A DNA stretch of 64,000 bases from positions 472,000 through 535,999 of the forward strand of contig NZ_LMFI01000001.1 of the NCBI RefSeq assembly GCF_001426745.1, written 5' to 3'. Below are positions 35,596-45,364 of the stretch, one piece after another. Source of the DNA: Nocardioides sp. Root140. Its GTDB lineage: Bacteria > Actinomycetota > Actinomycetes > Propionibacteriales > Nocardioidaceae. The position numbers were made by a program, and so were the translations under genes. Position 1 is the first letter of the stretch. Every line of letters begins with the position of its first letter. Under the pieces are notes generated by a model, which did not search any database, was not told the origin of the DNA, and worked only from the letters and a program-made list of their open reading frames with translations.

Positions 35596-36695
35596 GGAAC
35601 CTCCAGGGTGATCAGCGTCGGACCTCCAGCGGGACTCGACACCCTCATCGTGCCGTCAAACGCAGCCAGCCGCCGCATGACCCCCCGCATGCCGGTGCCC
35701 GCGTTCACGTCGGCACCGCCCCGGCCGTCGTCGCCGACGACGGCGTGGAGGCATCCGTCGGTCCAGCGCAGCTCGACCCAGCCGTTGGCCGCGGCCGCGT
35801 GCTTGCCGATGTTGGCCAGGCACTCGGCGATCGCGAAGTAGACCGCGGACTCGACCGGAGCCGGCGGTCGTCCTGCCAGGTCGGTGGTGACCTCGACCGG
35901 CACCGCCATGTCGAGGGCCAGGGCCTGTACGGCGCCTGCGAGGCCTCGGTCGGCCAGCACCGGCGGGTGGATGCCGCGCACCACGGAGCGCAGGTCGCCG
36001 AGCGCTGCGCCGGTCGTGTCGCGGGCCTCGGTGACCAGCTTGCGGGCCGCCTCCGGGTCCCGCGCGAAGAGGTCGTCGGCCATGCCCAGCGTCATGCCGA
36101 GGGCGACCAGTCGGGCCTGGGCGCCGTCGTGCAGGTCGCGCTCGATGCGCCGCAGCTCCGCTGCCGAGTGGTCGACGGTGTCGGCGCGCGAGACGGTCAG
36201 GTCGACGACTCGCTGCTCGAGCTGGCCGGTGTGGCCGCGGCTGAGCAGCGCCCGGTCGAGCATGGCGCGCAGTCGCATGATGTGCGGAGCGCCGTACCAC
36301 CAGAAGGCACCGGTCACCACGACCAGCAACAGCAGCACGGTCAGCAGGCTGAGGATGAAGCCGACCGGCACGATGACCAGTGCCCAGGTGAGCTCGCGCC
36401 AGGTCATCGGGTCGCGGGCCCAGGTCTGGAGGCGGGTGAAGAGCGGCTGGCCCGTCGAGGGCAGGCGGTTCGCCGGCACGTCGTGCCCGAGCGTCTGCGC
36501 CGCCATCGACCGGTGCCGGTCGGTGATCCAGTGCAAGGACGGAAGGGCGGCCAGCAGGATCGGGATGCCCACGGTGACCACCGTCAGCACGCCGCCGAGC
36601 ACGACGAACACGACCGTCACGAGCACGAGCGGAAACATCAGCAGCTGGAGGGCCGCGAATCCGGTGAGCCGCAACGGGCCTGGCTTCTCTTCCAT
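35547..36695 (-). CDS. Sensor histidine kinase (HisKA_3 type)
   Basis: A 382-residue membrane kinase. The first 135 residues are a membrane sensor with four hydrophobic segments (about 14-50 and 103-134 hold two each), like the sensor domain of PF13796 kinases. The HisKA_3 dimerisation box has RIERDLHDGAQARLVALG with phosphoacceptor H189, followed by a GHKL ATPase with ECLANIGKHA and GDDGRGG. The ATG at 36695 has GGGAGG eight bases upstream. The C-terminal 50 bp overlap the response regulator gene. Confidence 0.92.
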   Translation of the reverse strand: MEEKPGPLRLTGFAALQLLMFPLVLVTVVFVVLGGVLTVVTVGIPILLAALPSLHWITDRHRSMAAQTLGHDVPANRLPSTGQPLFTRLQTWARDPMTWRELTWALVIVPVGFILSLLTVLLLLVVVTGAFWWYGAPHIMRLRAMLDRALLSRGHTGQLEQRVVDLTVSRADTVDHSAAELRRIERDLHDGAQARLVALGMTLGMADDLFARDPEAARKLVTEARDTTGAALGDLRSVVRGIHPPVLADRGLAGAVQALALDMAVPVEVTTDLAGRPPAPVESAVYFAIAECLANIGKHAAAANGWVELRWTDGCLHAVVGDDGRGGADVNAGTGMRGVMRRLAAFDGTMRVSSPAGGPTLITLEVPCALSLPRTTPSSGTA

Positions 36696-36832
36696 GCCGC
36701 CATCCTCCCTGATTCCCCGACTCCGGACAGTGGTGCTGGGTCCACCCCCGTCGTGGAACCAGCGCCCCTGACCGGAGCTCGTCGGGCCACAAGGCTGGAC
36801 GCAACAGACCAGACTCTTGAAGGAGCACGGAC

Positions 36833-38992
36833 ATGGCAGTCCACAACCCGCTCGCCGGCCTCTCGCTGAAGGCCGCCCGGTGGAGCGCAACCCATCCCTG
36901 GCGGGCGATTCTCGCCTGGGTCGGCTTCGTCGCCGTCTCCGTCGGGCTCGCGATGGCGGTGCCGACCGTCAACGCGGACGGCGAGGACTACTACATGGGG
37001 GAGTGGGGGCGGGCCACCCAGATGATCGAGGACGCCGGCCTCGACAACCCCGACAGCGAGGTCGTGCTGATCACCGCGGACGGCGACCTCGACCAGGCGA
37101 AGGCGGAAGCCGCGGCGGCAGAGCTCACCGAGCGGATGCGCGCCACCGACGGCGTCGACGCGGTCGCCGAGCCCCAGTGGAGCGAGGACCGGTCCGCGCT
37201 GCTGGTCTCGGTGCAGCTGGCCCGCGACCAGGAAGACGTCACGGACCTGCAAGCAGTGACCGAGGACGTCGCCGCCGACCACACCGACCTGCAGATCGGC
37301 CAGGCGGGTGACAACTCCGTCGACGACGCGATCAACGACCAGGTCGCCGACGACCTCTCCTCCGCCGAGGCCACCAGTGTGCCGATCACGCTGATCCTGA
37401 TGCTGATCGCCTTCGGTGCCCTGATCGCCGCCGGCATCCCCGTCCTCCTCGCCGTGACGAGTGTCACCGCGACCATGGGGCTCACCGCGCCGCTGTCGCA
37501 CCTGATCCACGCTGAAGACACGGTCAGCAGCATGATCGTGCTGATCGGCATGGCCGTCGGCGTCGACTACTCACTCTTCTATCTCAAGCGCGAGCGAGAG
37601 GAACGCGCGAAGGGCCGCACCACCCTCGACGCCGTCGAGATCGCCGCCGAGACCTCGGGCCACTCGATCCTGGTCTCGGGCTTCGCCGTGATCGCCTCGA
37701 TGAGCGGACTCTTCGTGGTCGGCGGTGCCACCTTCAACTCGCTGGCCGCGGGATCGATCCTGGTCGTCGCGATCGCCGTGCTCGGCTCCATCACGGTGCT
37801 CCCCGCCCTGCTGGTCAAGCTGGGCCGTTGGGTGGACCGCCCCCGCGTGCCGTTGCTGTGGCGGATGAACCGCCGCATCGGCGCCGGTGGCATCAGCAGC
37901 CGCGTCCTGGCACCGGTCGTACGCCGACCCGCGGCCGCGCTGGTCGTCTCTGTCCTGGCAGTCGGAGCGCTGGCCGTCCCCGCGCTCGGCATGAAGCTCC
38001 ACTCAGGCAGTCTCGAGACCCTGCCCACCAAGATCGAGGAGGTCCAGACGCTGCGCGCCGTGGCCGACAAGTTCCCCAGTGAAGGGCCGGCAGCCGAGGT
38101 GGTCGTCCGGGGCGGAGGTGATGACGCCCGGGCGGCGCTCGACCAGGTGCAGGAGGCAGCCCTCGAGACCGGCCGCTTCGTCTCTGCTGGAGCCGACCCG
38201 ATCCGGACCTCGAAGGACGGCGAGACCTCGGTGCTGACCCTGGCCATGCCGTACGACGAGGCCGACGACCGGGTCGACCGGGCACTGGAGACCCTGCGCG
38301 ACGACGTGCTGCCGCCGGTGCTCGACGACACGGGCGCGACCTACGCCGTCGGTGGTGGGGCCGCGTCGTCGTACGACATGGTCGACCACCTCAACAGCTA
38401 TCTGCCGCTGGTGATCGGGTTCATCCTGCTGCTCACCATGGTGATGATGGGCTTCGCGTTCCGCAGCGTGCCGATCGCGTTGGTCTCGACCGGGCTGAAC
38501 CTGCTCTCGGTGGGAGTCGCGTTCGGCCTGATCACGCTGGTCTTCCAGCACGGCTGGGGCGCCGACCTGCTCGACTTCTCCAGCCCCGGCTTCGTGATCG
38601 ACTGGATCCCGATGTTCGTGCTGGTGGTTCTGGTCGGGCTCTCGATGGACTACCACGTGTTCGTGCTCGGGCGGGTTCGTGAGTACGTCGAGGCCGGAAT
38701 GCCGACGCGCCTGGCGGTGCGCAAGGGCGTCGCCGACACCGCCGGTGTCGTGACCAGTGCCGCGGCGGTGATGGTCTCCGTGTTCGCGATCTTCGCGACG
38801 CTGAGCATGATGGAGATGAAGATGATGGGCGTCGGCCTCTCGGCCGCGATCCTCATCGACGCGACCGTCATCCGGCTGGTGATGCTGCCGGCGATCCTCG
38901 TGCTGCTCGGTGACCGGGCCTGGCCCGGTCGGCCGAAGGACGCGCGCGGTGAGCAGGTGGCGGAGAACGACCCGGGCTACGCCCTGGTCTGA
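36833..38992 (+). CDS. MMPL-family RND transporter 1
   Basis: A 719-residue integral membrane transporter of the MMPL branch of the RND superfamily, which exports lipids or drugs using the proton gradient. Two similar halves are visible, each with a large outside domain followed by a helix bundle; conserved intramembrane sequences are IGMAVGVDYSLFYLKRERE and VLVGLSMDYHVFVLGRVRE, which carry the Asp-Tyr pairs for proton transfer. GAAGGAG precedes the ATG. It is divergent from the two-component genes (137-bp gap). Cargo unknown. Confidence 0.92.
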   Translation: MAVHNPLAGLSLKAARWSATHPWRAILAWVGFVAVSVGLAMAVPTVNADGEDYYMGEWGRATQMIEDAGLDNPDSEVVLITADGDLDQAKAEAAAAELTERMRATDGVDAVAEPQWSEDRSALLVSVQLARDQEDVTDLQAVTEDVAADHTDLQIGQAGDNSVDDAINDQVADDLSSAEATSVPITLILMLIAFGALIAAGIPVLLAVTSVTATMGLTAPLSHLIHAEDTVSSMIVLIGMAVGVDYSLFYLKREREERAKGRTTLDAVEIAAETSGHSILVSGFAVIASMSGLFVVGGATFNSLAAGSILVVAIAVLGSITVLPALLVKLGRWVDRPRVPLLWRMNRRIGAGGISSRVLAPVVRRPAAALVVSVLAVGALAVPALGMKLHSGSLETLPTKIEEVQTLRAVADKFPSEGPAAEVVVRGGGDDARAALDQVQEAALETGRFVSAGADPIRTSKDGETSVLTLAMPYDEADDRVDRALETLRDDVLPPVLDDTGATYAVGGGAASSYDMVDHLNSYLPLVIGFILLLTMVMMGFAFRSVPIALVSTGLNLLSVGVAFGLITLVFQHGWGADLLDFSSPGFVIDWIPMFVLVVLVGLSMDYHVFVLGRVREYVEAGMPTRLAVRKGVADTAGVVTSAAAVMVSVFAIFATLSMMEMKMMGVGLSAAILIDATVIRLVMLPAILVLLGDRAWPGRPKDARGEQVAENDPGYALV

Positions 38993-39147
38993 AGCCCCGG
39001 GAAGCGATGAATTCAGGGCGCGGCGGGGGTCAGAACCTCCGTCACGCCCTTGCTCACAGCTCCTGAGGTACCCCCGATTGGGGATAAGGGAACACCTAGG
39101 GGCTTTTCCTGATGCGCACCACCACCCACCGCTGGGAGTCTCGAGAC

Positions 39148-41268
39148 ATGCACCGTCAGATTGCCGGAAAGCTCACCGGCCGAGTCACCAAATGGATCGT
39201 CGTCGTCTTCTGGCTCGGCCTGATGGTCGTGGCCGCCGGGTTCGCCCAGAAGCTGACCGACGTGCAGAACAACGAAGCGGCCTCCTGGTTGCCCGGGGAC
39301 GCCGAGTCCACACTCGCCCTGGAGAAGCTGGACAAGTTCCAGAACCCCGACGAGATCCCGACCATCGTGGTCTACCAACGAGACGGCGGCCTGACGTCGG
39401 CCGACAAGGCCGCCATCGCCGAGCAGGCCGTCGAGCTGGGCAAGCTGAAGGGCGTCACCAAGCCGGTGGCCGACCCCTTCACCCTGCCCACCGGGGTGTC
39501 GAAGGACGGTGAGGTGGCGCAGACGCTGGTCACCTTCGACTTCGGCAAGAACGGGTGGAACGAGATGCCCGGCGCGGTCGACAAGATCCGCGACATCGCA
39601 CCCGAGGGCGACGGACTCCAGGTCCACGTCGCGGGTGGGGGTGGGCAGGCCGCCGACTCCGCCGAGGCGTTCGAGGGGCTCGACTCCAACCTGCTCTTCG
39701 CGGCTGGTGGAGTGGTCATCATCATCCTGCTGCTCACCTACCGCAGCCCGGTTCTCTGGCTGCTGCCGGTCCTCTCCGCGGTCGTGGCGCTGTTCGTCGC
39801 GCAGGCGGTGATCTACTTCGCCGCCGAGTACGGCGACCTCACCGTCAACGGGCAGAGCCAGGGCATCCTGACCGTGCTCGTCTTCGGCGCCGGCACCGAC
39901 TACGCGTTGTTGCTGGTCGCGAGATACCGGGAAGAGCTCCGTCGACACGAGGACCGGCACGAGGCGATGGCCTTCGCCCTGCACCGTGCCGCACCGGCGA
40001 TCGTGGCCAGCGCCGCGACCGTGATCCTGGGCATGCTGTGCCTGCTCTTCGCCGACATGAACTCCACCGCCGGACTCGGCCCGGTGGCCGCGATCGGCAT
40101 CGGCGTCGCCCTGCTCGTGATGATCACCCTGCTGCCGGCACTGCTGGTGGTCACCGGCCGGTGGATCTTCTGGCCCAAGCGCCCGGTCTTCGACACTGCC
40201 GAGCCGACCTCGACGGGCTTCTGGGCCCGCCTGGGCACCCGGATCTCGGTGTCGCCGCGCAAGGTCTGGATCGGTACGTCGGTCCTGCTGGCGATCGCCT
40301 GCCTCGGTCTGTTCAAGCTCGACGCCAACGGGCTGACCAACGAGGAGCAGTACACCAAGGAGTTCGACTCGATCGTCGGGCAGAAGGTGCTCAACGCCCA
40401 CGACATGGCCGACACCTCGTCGCCGTTGATGGTCGCCACGAACACTGCGGAGGCACCGGCCGTGGAGGAGGCGCTCAAGGGTGTCGACGGTCTCGGACCG
40501 ACATTCGTCTCGCCCGACGCCGACGGCACGACACTGGTGAGCGCGCCGCTGACCACCGACGCGACGTCCCAGGACTCCTTCGCGACGGTCGAGAGAGCGC
40601 GTGACGCGGTGGGCACGGTCGACGGCGCCGACGCCCTCGTGGGCGGCACCAGCGCGATCCTTCTCGACATGGACCACGCCAACAACCACGACAACCAGGT
40701 GATCATCCCGCTCGTGCTGCTCGTGGTGATGGTGATCCTGATGGTCCTGCTGAGGGCGTTGCTGGCACCGCTGCTGCTGATGCTGACCGTGGTCCTGTCA
40801 TTCGGGGCCGCACTGGGCCTGAGCGCGCTGCTGTTCCACTACGTGTTCGGGTTCGCCGGGGCCGACGCCTCCCTGCCACTGTTCGTCTTCGTCTTCCTGG
40901 TGGCCCTGGGCATCGACTACAACATCTTCCTGATGACCCGGGTCCGCGAGGAGACCGCGACGTTGGGCACCCGCAAGGGAGCACTGGTGGCCCTGGCCGC
41001 GACGGGTGGCGTCATCACCTCGGCGGGGCTGGTGCTGGCCGCGACCTTCCTCGTCCTCGGCACCATGCCGCTGGTCGCGTTCGCCGAGATCGGTGTGGCG
41101 GTCGCGTTGGGCGTCATGCTCGACACGATGGTCGTGCGCTCGGTGCTGGTCACCGCGCTCAACCTCGACCTCGGCAACAAGATCTGGTGGCCGAGCCGGC
41201 TGGATCGCGACCCAGCCGGTGCGTCGGCCTCGCCCGACGAGCCGGAGCTGGTCAGCGCGAAGTCATGA
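39148..41268 (+). CDS. MMPL-family RND transporter 2
   Basis: A 706-residue transporter of the same family as its neighbour, with the proton-relay sequences LVFGAGTDYALLLVARYRE and VALGIDYNIFLMTRVREE. The ATG at 39148 is preferred because GGGAG lies nine bases upstream and the protein begins with the amphipathic HRQIAGKLTGRVTK; an upstream ATG at 39112 adds only 12 residues. It is about as similar to transporter 1 as typical distant paralogues, not a recent duplicate. Its 3' end overlaps the convergent oxidoreductase gene by 6 bp. Confidence 0.9.
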   Translation: MHRQIAGKLTGRVTKWIVVVFWLGLMVVAAGFAQKLTDVQNNEAASWLPGDAESTLALEKLDKFQNPDEIPTIVVYQRDGGLTSADKAAIAEQAVELGKLKGVTKPVADPFTLPTGVSKDGEVAQTLVTFDFGKNGWNEMPGAVDKIRDIAPEGDGLQVHVAGGGGQAADSAEAFEGLDSNLLFAAGGVVIIILLLTYRSPVLWLLPVLSAVVALFVAQAVIYFAAEYGDLTVNGQSQGILTVLVFGAGTDYALLLVARYREELRRHEDRHEAMAFALHRAAPAIVASAATVILGMLCLLFADMNSTAGLGPVAAIGIGVALLVMITLLPALLVVTGRWIFWPKRPVFDTAEPTSTGFWARLGTRISVSPRKVWIGTSVLLAIACLGLFKLDANGLTNEEQYTKEFDSIVGQKVLNAHDMADTSSPLMVATNTAEAPAVEEALKGVDGLGPTFVSPDADGTTLVSAPLTTDATSQDSFATVERARDAVGTVDGADALVGGTSAILLDMDHANNHDNQVIIPLVLLVVMVILMVLLRALLAPLLLMLTVVLSFGAALGLSALLFHYVFGFAGADASLPLFVFVFLVALGIDYNIFLMTRVREETATLGTRKGALVALAATGGVITSAGLVLAATFLVLGTMPLVAFAEIGVAVALGVMLDTMVVRSVLVTALNLDLGNKIWWPSRLDRDPAGASASPDEPELVSAKS

Positions 41269-43374
41269 TCGTGACGCCGAGACGGTCACGGGGACGCCGC
41301 TCAGTGCGGCGTTTCCGCTGACGTCGAGGCGCTCGGGGTCCGTGAGGTCGTTGATGGAGACACCGACGACCTCACGGGCCCGTTCCATCAAGACGCCTTC
41401 ACGCTGGTGGCCGTAGCCGTGGGGGAGTGAGACCACGCCGGGCATCACGTCGTCGGTGGCACTCACCTCCACCTGCACCTCGCCGACCCGCGAACGCACC
41501 GTGACCGTCGCACCGTCGGCGATGCCGCGCTCGGCCAGGTCGGCGCCGTTCATCAGCAGCTGGTGGCGGGGCCGGCCCTTGGTGAGCCGCTCGGAGTTGT
41601 GCATCCATGAGTTGCAGTCCTGCTTGTGGCGACGGCCGATCAGCAGGAGCTCGCCGGTCGCGGGGAGCGGCTCCTCCAGCAACCGGGGCAGCTCATCGAG
41701 GACCAGCGGCACCGCGGCATCGATGCGACCGTCGTCGGTCTGCAGGCGGTCGGGCAGCTGGTCTGGTTGCAGCGGCCCGAGGTCGACGCCGGACGGGTTC
41801 TTGCGCAGGTCGGTGATCGTGACGCCGGACCTGCTGGTGCGCAGCAGCATGCCGATCAGGAACGTCGGACTCATGGTCAGGCGGGCGCGTTCCTTGAGCC
41901 GCCTGGCCAGGGGCTTGCGCTGGTGCAGCCGTGACGCCGTACGCAGCGCGATCTCGCGGTAGATCTCCCAGTCGTGGCGCTGGTCGCGGGCCTTGTCGAA
42001 GACAGCCGGGGTGAAGCGGGCCGTGTTGCGTACGGCGAGCAGGTGGAAGACGAGGTCGTAGTGGTCGCGCTCGAGAGCGGTGGTCGGCGGCAGGATCACG
42101 TCGGCGTGCCGGGTGGTCTCGTTGACGTAGATGTCGACCGCGGCCACGAAGTCCAGGCCGGTGACGGCCCGCTCGAGTCGGGCACCGTCGGGCGTGGAGA
42201 GCACCGGGTTGCCCGCCAGGGTGAGCAGCGCGCGGACCTGTCCGTCGCCCGGTGTCTCGATCTCCTCGGCCAGCACGGAGACCGGCAGCTCGCCGCCGAA
42301 CTCCGGTAGGTCCCGCACCCGCGAGCGCCACACGTCGTGGTGGCCGCGGCCGATCAACCCCGTGCCCACGGCGTCGATGGCCGGGTTGGTGAGCATCACG
42401 CCGCCGACCCGGTCGAGGTTGCCAGTGACCAGGTTGAGCAGCTGCACCGCCCACTGGCACACGCTGCCGAACCTGGTCGTGGAGACCCCGATCCGGCCGT
42501 ACGCCGCAGCACCGTCGGCGGCCGCGAAGTCGCGGGCCAGTCGCCGGATCTCGTCGGCGGGCAGTCCGCTGGCCCGTTCGGCGAGCTCGGGGGTGAACGC
42601 GGTGATCGCCGAGGTCACCTCCGGCAGCCCGTCGACGTACGCCGGGGGAGTGGCGAGCCCCTCGGCGAGCACGGTGCGCAGCATCGCCAGCAGGATCCAG
42701 GCGTCGGTGCCGGGGCGCACGAAGTGGTGCTCGTCGGCGACCCGGGCGGTCTCGGTGCGCCGGGGGTCGAGCACGACCATGCGCCCGCCGCGGTCGTGCA
42801 GGGCGCGCAACCGGGCGGGGAAGTCCGGCACGGTCATCAAGGAACCGTTCGAGGCCATCGGGTTGGCGCCGAAGACCAGGAAGTACGACGTCCGGTCTAT
42901 GTCGGGGATCGGCAGCAGCAGCTGGTGGCCGTAGAGCAGGTGGGCCAGCAGCTGGTGGGGGAGCTGGTCGACGGAGGTGGCGCTGAACTTGTTGCGGGTG
43001 CGGAACGTCTTCACCATCGCGGTGCCGTGGGTCATCGAGCCGAGGCTGTGCACGTTGGGATTGCCCAGGTAGATGCCGAGCGCGTCGCGACCGTGGTCGT
43101 TGATCGCCTTCGCCAGTCCGTCGGCGACCAGGTCGAAGGCCTCGTCCCAGCCGATCTCCTCCCAGGTGTCGCCGACCCGACGTACCGGTCGTCGGAGGCG
43201 GTCGTGGTCGGCGTGGATGTCGCCGATGGCCACCCCTTTGGGGCAGATGTGGCCGCGGGACAGGGGATCGTCCTTGTTCCCGCGCACGGCGGTGACCCGG
43301 TCGCCCTCCACCGTCAGCTCGAGCCCGCAGATCGCCTCACAGAGGTTGCACACGCCGATGCGCTTCTCGCTCAT
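41263..43374 (-). CDS. Molybdopterin-dependent oxidoreductase with an N-terminal 4Fe-4S cluster
   Basis: A 703-residue protein of the DMSO-reductase superfamily. The N-terminal cluster motif is C9-x2-C12-x3-C16-x27-C44 (CNLCEAIC and HICPKG). Later motifs for the bis-MGD cofactor are VFGANPMASNGS, VVLDPRRTETA, HFVRPGTDAWILLAM and the C-terminal NSWMHNSERL. No signal peptide is seen, so it is likely cytoplasmic. It resembles formate-dehydrogenase/assimilatory reductase-like enzymes without a certain substrate; no small subunit is nearby. ATG 43374 puts the cluster at residue 9. Confidence 0.88.
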   Translation of the reverse strand: MSEKRIGVCNLCEAICGLELTVEGDRVTAVRGNKDDPLSRGHICPKGVAIGDIHADHDRLRRPVRRVGDTWEEIGWDEAFDLVADGLAKAINDHGRDALGIYLGNPNVHSLGSMTHGTAMVKTFRTRNKFSATSVDQLPHQLLAHLLYGHQLLLPIPDIDRTSYFLVFGANPMASNGSLMTVPDFPARLRALHDRGGRMVVLDPRRTETARVADEHHFVRPGTDAWILLAMLRTVLAEGLATPPAYVDGLPEVTSAITAFTPELAERASGLPADEIRRLARDFAAADGAAAYGRIGVSTTRFGSVCQWAVQLLNLVTGNLDRVGGVMLTNPAIDAVGTGLIGRGHHDVWRSRVRDLPEFGGELPVSVLAEEIETPGDGQVRALLTLAGNPVLSTPDGARLERAVTGLDFVAAVDIYVNETTRHADVILPPTTALERDHYDLVFHLLAVRNTARFTPAVFDKARDQRHDWEIYREIALRTASRLHQRKPLARRLKERARLTMSPTFLIGMLLRTSRSGVTITDLRKNPSGVDLGPLQPDQLPDRLQTDDGRIDAAVPLVLDELPRLLEEPLPATGELLLIGRRHKQDCNSWMHNSERLTKGRPRHQLLMNGADLAERGIADGATVTVRSRVGEVQVEVSATDDVMPGVVSLPHGYGHQREGVLMERAREVVGVSINDLTDPERLDVSGNAALSGVPVTVSASRS

Positions 43375-43444
43375 CCTGCGATCGTGCCACGTTCGTGCCG
43401 AGGGGAGGAGCGCCAGCGAGGGTGCTGGAGGTTTCCGTGCGCGG

Positions 43445-43699
43445 TTGAAGGACGACGACGGCGCGGTCGTCTTCACCCATGCGTTGGTGCGTGGGTCGCT
43501 GATCCACGGCTACTACTGGGGCGTGTTCTTCGGTTTCTTCGTCGGCCTTGCGGTGCTCCTCATCTGGGTCACCGGCAGGCCGCGGGCGACGCCGTACGGC
43601 GCTCCCGGCCAGGCGACGCCCTACGCCCCGGCCGCGCACGCGACGCCGAGCGGCCAGCCGGTCGTCCAGCCGTCGACCCATGACTCCGGAACAGCATAA
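43445..43699 (+). CDS. Small Pro/Ala-rich membrane peptide (hypothetical)
   Basis: A possible 84-residue protein with one hydrophobic helix (GYYWGVFFGFFVGLAVLLIW) and a Pro/Ala/Gly/Thr-rich tail with ATPYGAPGQATPYAPAAHAT-like repeats. The start is unclear: TTG 43445 or GTG 43487. No family is recognised. It lies in the gap between the divergent molybdenum-enzyme genes. Confidence 0.45.
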   Translation: MKDDDGAVVFTHALVRGSLIHGYYWGVFFGFFVGLAVLLIWVTGRPRATPYGAPGQATPYAPAAHATPSGQPVVQPSTHDSGTA

Positions 43700-43719
43700 C
43701 TACAGTAAGTCAATAGTGT

Positions 43720-43725
43720 TAATGT
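43720..43725 (+). promoter_or_regulatory. Leaderless -10 box before the sulfite-oxidase-like gene
   Basis: TAATGT 6 nt before the ATG at 43732, within an AT-rich stretch (43692-43731) that stands out from the GC-rich surroundings. Confidence 0.6.
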
Positions 43726-43731
43726 CTGAGC

Positions 43732-44931
43732 ATGGATGCCCGGACCTCACGTCGTACCTTTCTGAGCAGTGCCGCAGCGGTGGGTGCGGTGATGGCTGCT
43801 CCCGGCCTGGCGGTGCGCGCGGTGGCCGGAGTGGTCGCGACCGGCCCGATCCTCAAGCCCCTGCCGGCCGACCAGTTCATCGACTTCGGCACGAACGCCG
43901 AGATGAGGTGGAGCTCGGTCGGTGCGCACGAGTACCTCACCCCCCAGTCGCGCCTGTTCGTGCGCAACCACACGAGGACTCCGTTGATCGACGCGGACGC
44001 GTGGCGACTGAGGGTCTTCGGCGACGGACTGGCCTCGCCGAAGGGTGAGGGCGACGCCCTTGCCCTGTCGTACGCCGAGCTGCGCCGGCTCCCGCACACG
44101 CGGGTCACCACCACGCACGAGTGCACGGGCAACGGACGCTCGTTCTTCGCGACCCAGCAGGGCCAGGCTCCGTCCGGCACCGCGTGGACCCTGGGCGCCG
44201 TGGGGACGGTCCGCTGGGAGGGCGTGCGGCTCGCGCACGTGCTGCGCCGTCTCGGCATCAGGCCCGACGCAGTCTCGATCCAGGCGACCGGCCTTGACGA
44301 CAACTATGTCTCCGGGGGAGTTGACTACGGCCGGGTACGACGACCGTTCCCGGTCGACAAGGCGCTCGACGACGCGATCCTGGCCTGGGGGATGAACGGA
44401 CTGGACCTGCTGCCCGACCACGGCTTCCCGGTCCGCCTCGTGCTCCCGGGCTGGGTCGGCATCGCCAGCATCAAGTGGCTCGGCTCCCTCGAGATCTCCA
44501 CGCGCGAGCTCACCTCGCCGTGGAACACGAATTGGTACCGCATGACCGGCGGCGACCATCCGGCGGACACGAAGCCGCTCACGGTCAACCCGGTGCGCTC
44601 TGCGTGGGAACTGGCCCGGGGCCAGGTCATCGAGCGACGTCGACAGGTGACGCTCCACGGCCGTTCCTGGAGCGGGGCGGGTGCCATCGCACGCGTCGAG
44701 GTGAGCACGGACGACGGTGCGTCGTGGCGCGACGCGCGCCTGCTGCGTCCCGAGCGTCCCGGCGGCTGGACGCAGTGGCGGTTCGACTGGGAGCGCCCCG
44801 CCCGGGGAGGCCACGTCCTGATGGCCCGGGCCACCGACTCCGCAGGTCGCACCCAGCCCGAGTCCACGCCGTACAACGACGGCGGGTACTTCTTCGACGC
44901 GGTGGTCAGGCACCCCGTCCGGGTCGCCTGA
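43732..44931 (+). CDS. Tat-exported sulfite-oxidase-family molybdoenzyme
   Basis: A 399-residue oxidoreductase with a twin-arginine signal (TSRRTFLSSAAAVGAVMAAP) that should send the folded cofactor-loaded enzyme outside. The Moco domain has the cysteine ligand in HECTGNGR (about C131), and the C-terminal Mo-co dimerisation domain shows GRSWSGAGAIARVEVSTDDG. No cytochrome b5 domain is present, as in bacterial SorT/YedY-like proteins. Natural substrate may be sulfite or a sulfoxide. It follows the other Moco gene in divergent orientation. Confidence 0.88.
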   Translation: MDARTSRRTFLSSAAAVGAVMAAPGLAVRAVAGVVATGPILKPLPADQFIDFGTNAEMRWSSVGAHEYLTPQSRLFVRNHTRTPLIDADAWRLRVFGDGLASPKGEGDALALSYAELRRLPHTRVTTTHECTGNGRSFFATQQGQAPSGTAWTLGAVGTVRWEGVRLAHVLRRLGIRPDAVSIQATGLDDNYVSGGVDYGRVRRPFPVDKALDDAILAWGMNGLDLLPDHGFPVRLVLPGWVGIASIKWLGSLEISTRELTSPWNTNWYRMTGGDHPADTKPLTVNPVRSAWELARGQVIERRRQVTLHGRSWSGAGAIARVEVSTDDGASWRDARLLRPERPGGWTQWRFDWERPARGGHVLMARATDSAGRTQPESTPYNDGGYFFDAVVRHPVRVA

Positions 44932-45088
44932 TCTCGATTCGGAGAAGCCTTCGGCCCGCTGTTAGTCTTGACCGGTTGCCCGTAGGGCGACATCGCCGTC
45001 AGAACGGCCGCGGAACCATAGTGCCCGGGTGAACAGGCCCCGGCGCGCCGCGCAACGAATGCCCGTCAGGGCCGGAAGGAGTCCTCGA

Positions 45089-45364
45089 ATGTCGATTGGT
45101 ACCGACGCGGAGACCAAGAAGAAGATCATCGCCGAGTACGGCAAGTCCGAGGGCGACACCGGTTCGCCGGAGGTTCAGATCGCGCTGCTCAGCCACCGCA
45201 TCTCGCACCTGACCGAGCACCTCAAGACGCACAAGCACGACCACCACAGCCGTCGTGGCCTGCTTCTGCTGGTCGGCCAGCGCCGCCGCCTTCTCAACTA
45301 CCTGCAGAAGACGGAGATCGACCGTTACCGGTCGATCGTCGAGCGCCTCGGCCTCCGCCGCTGA
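45089..45364 (+). CDS. rpsO: 30S ribosomal protein S15
   Basis: A 91-residue primary 16S rRNA-binding protein of the small subunit platform. The family sequence is clear: [40 protein letters not shown] and [13 protein letters not shown] 45089 has GGAAGGAG upstream; a longer frame to 45029 is not supported. A TAGTCT -10-like box lies at about 44963. It is followed by a stem-loop and then pnp, the usual order. Confidence 0.97.
   Translation: MSIGTDAETKKKIIAEYGKSEGDTGSPEVQIALLSHRISHLTEHLKTHKHDHHSRRGLLLLVGQRRRLLNYLQKTEIDRYRSIVERLGLRR

Noticed and set aside
45029..45088. 20-residue N-terminal extension of S15
   Set aside because: GGAAGGAG precedes the ATG at 45089 and S15 starts there in relatives.
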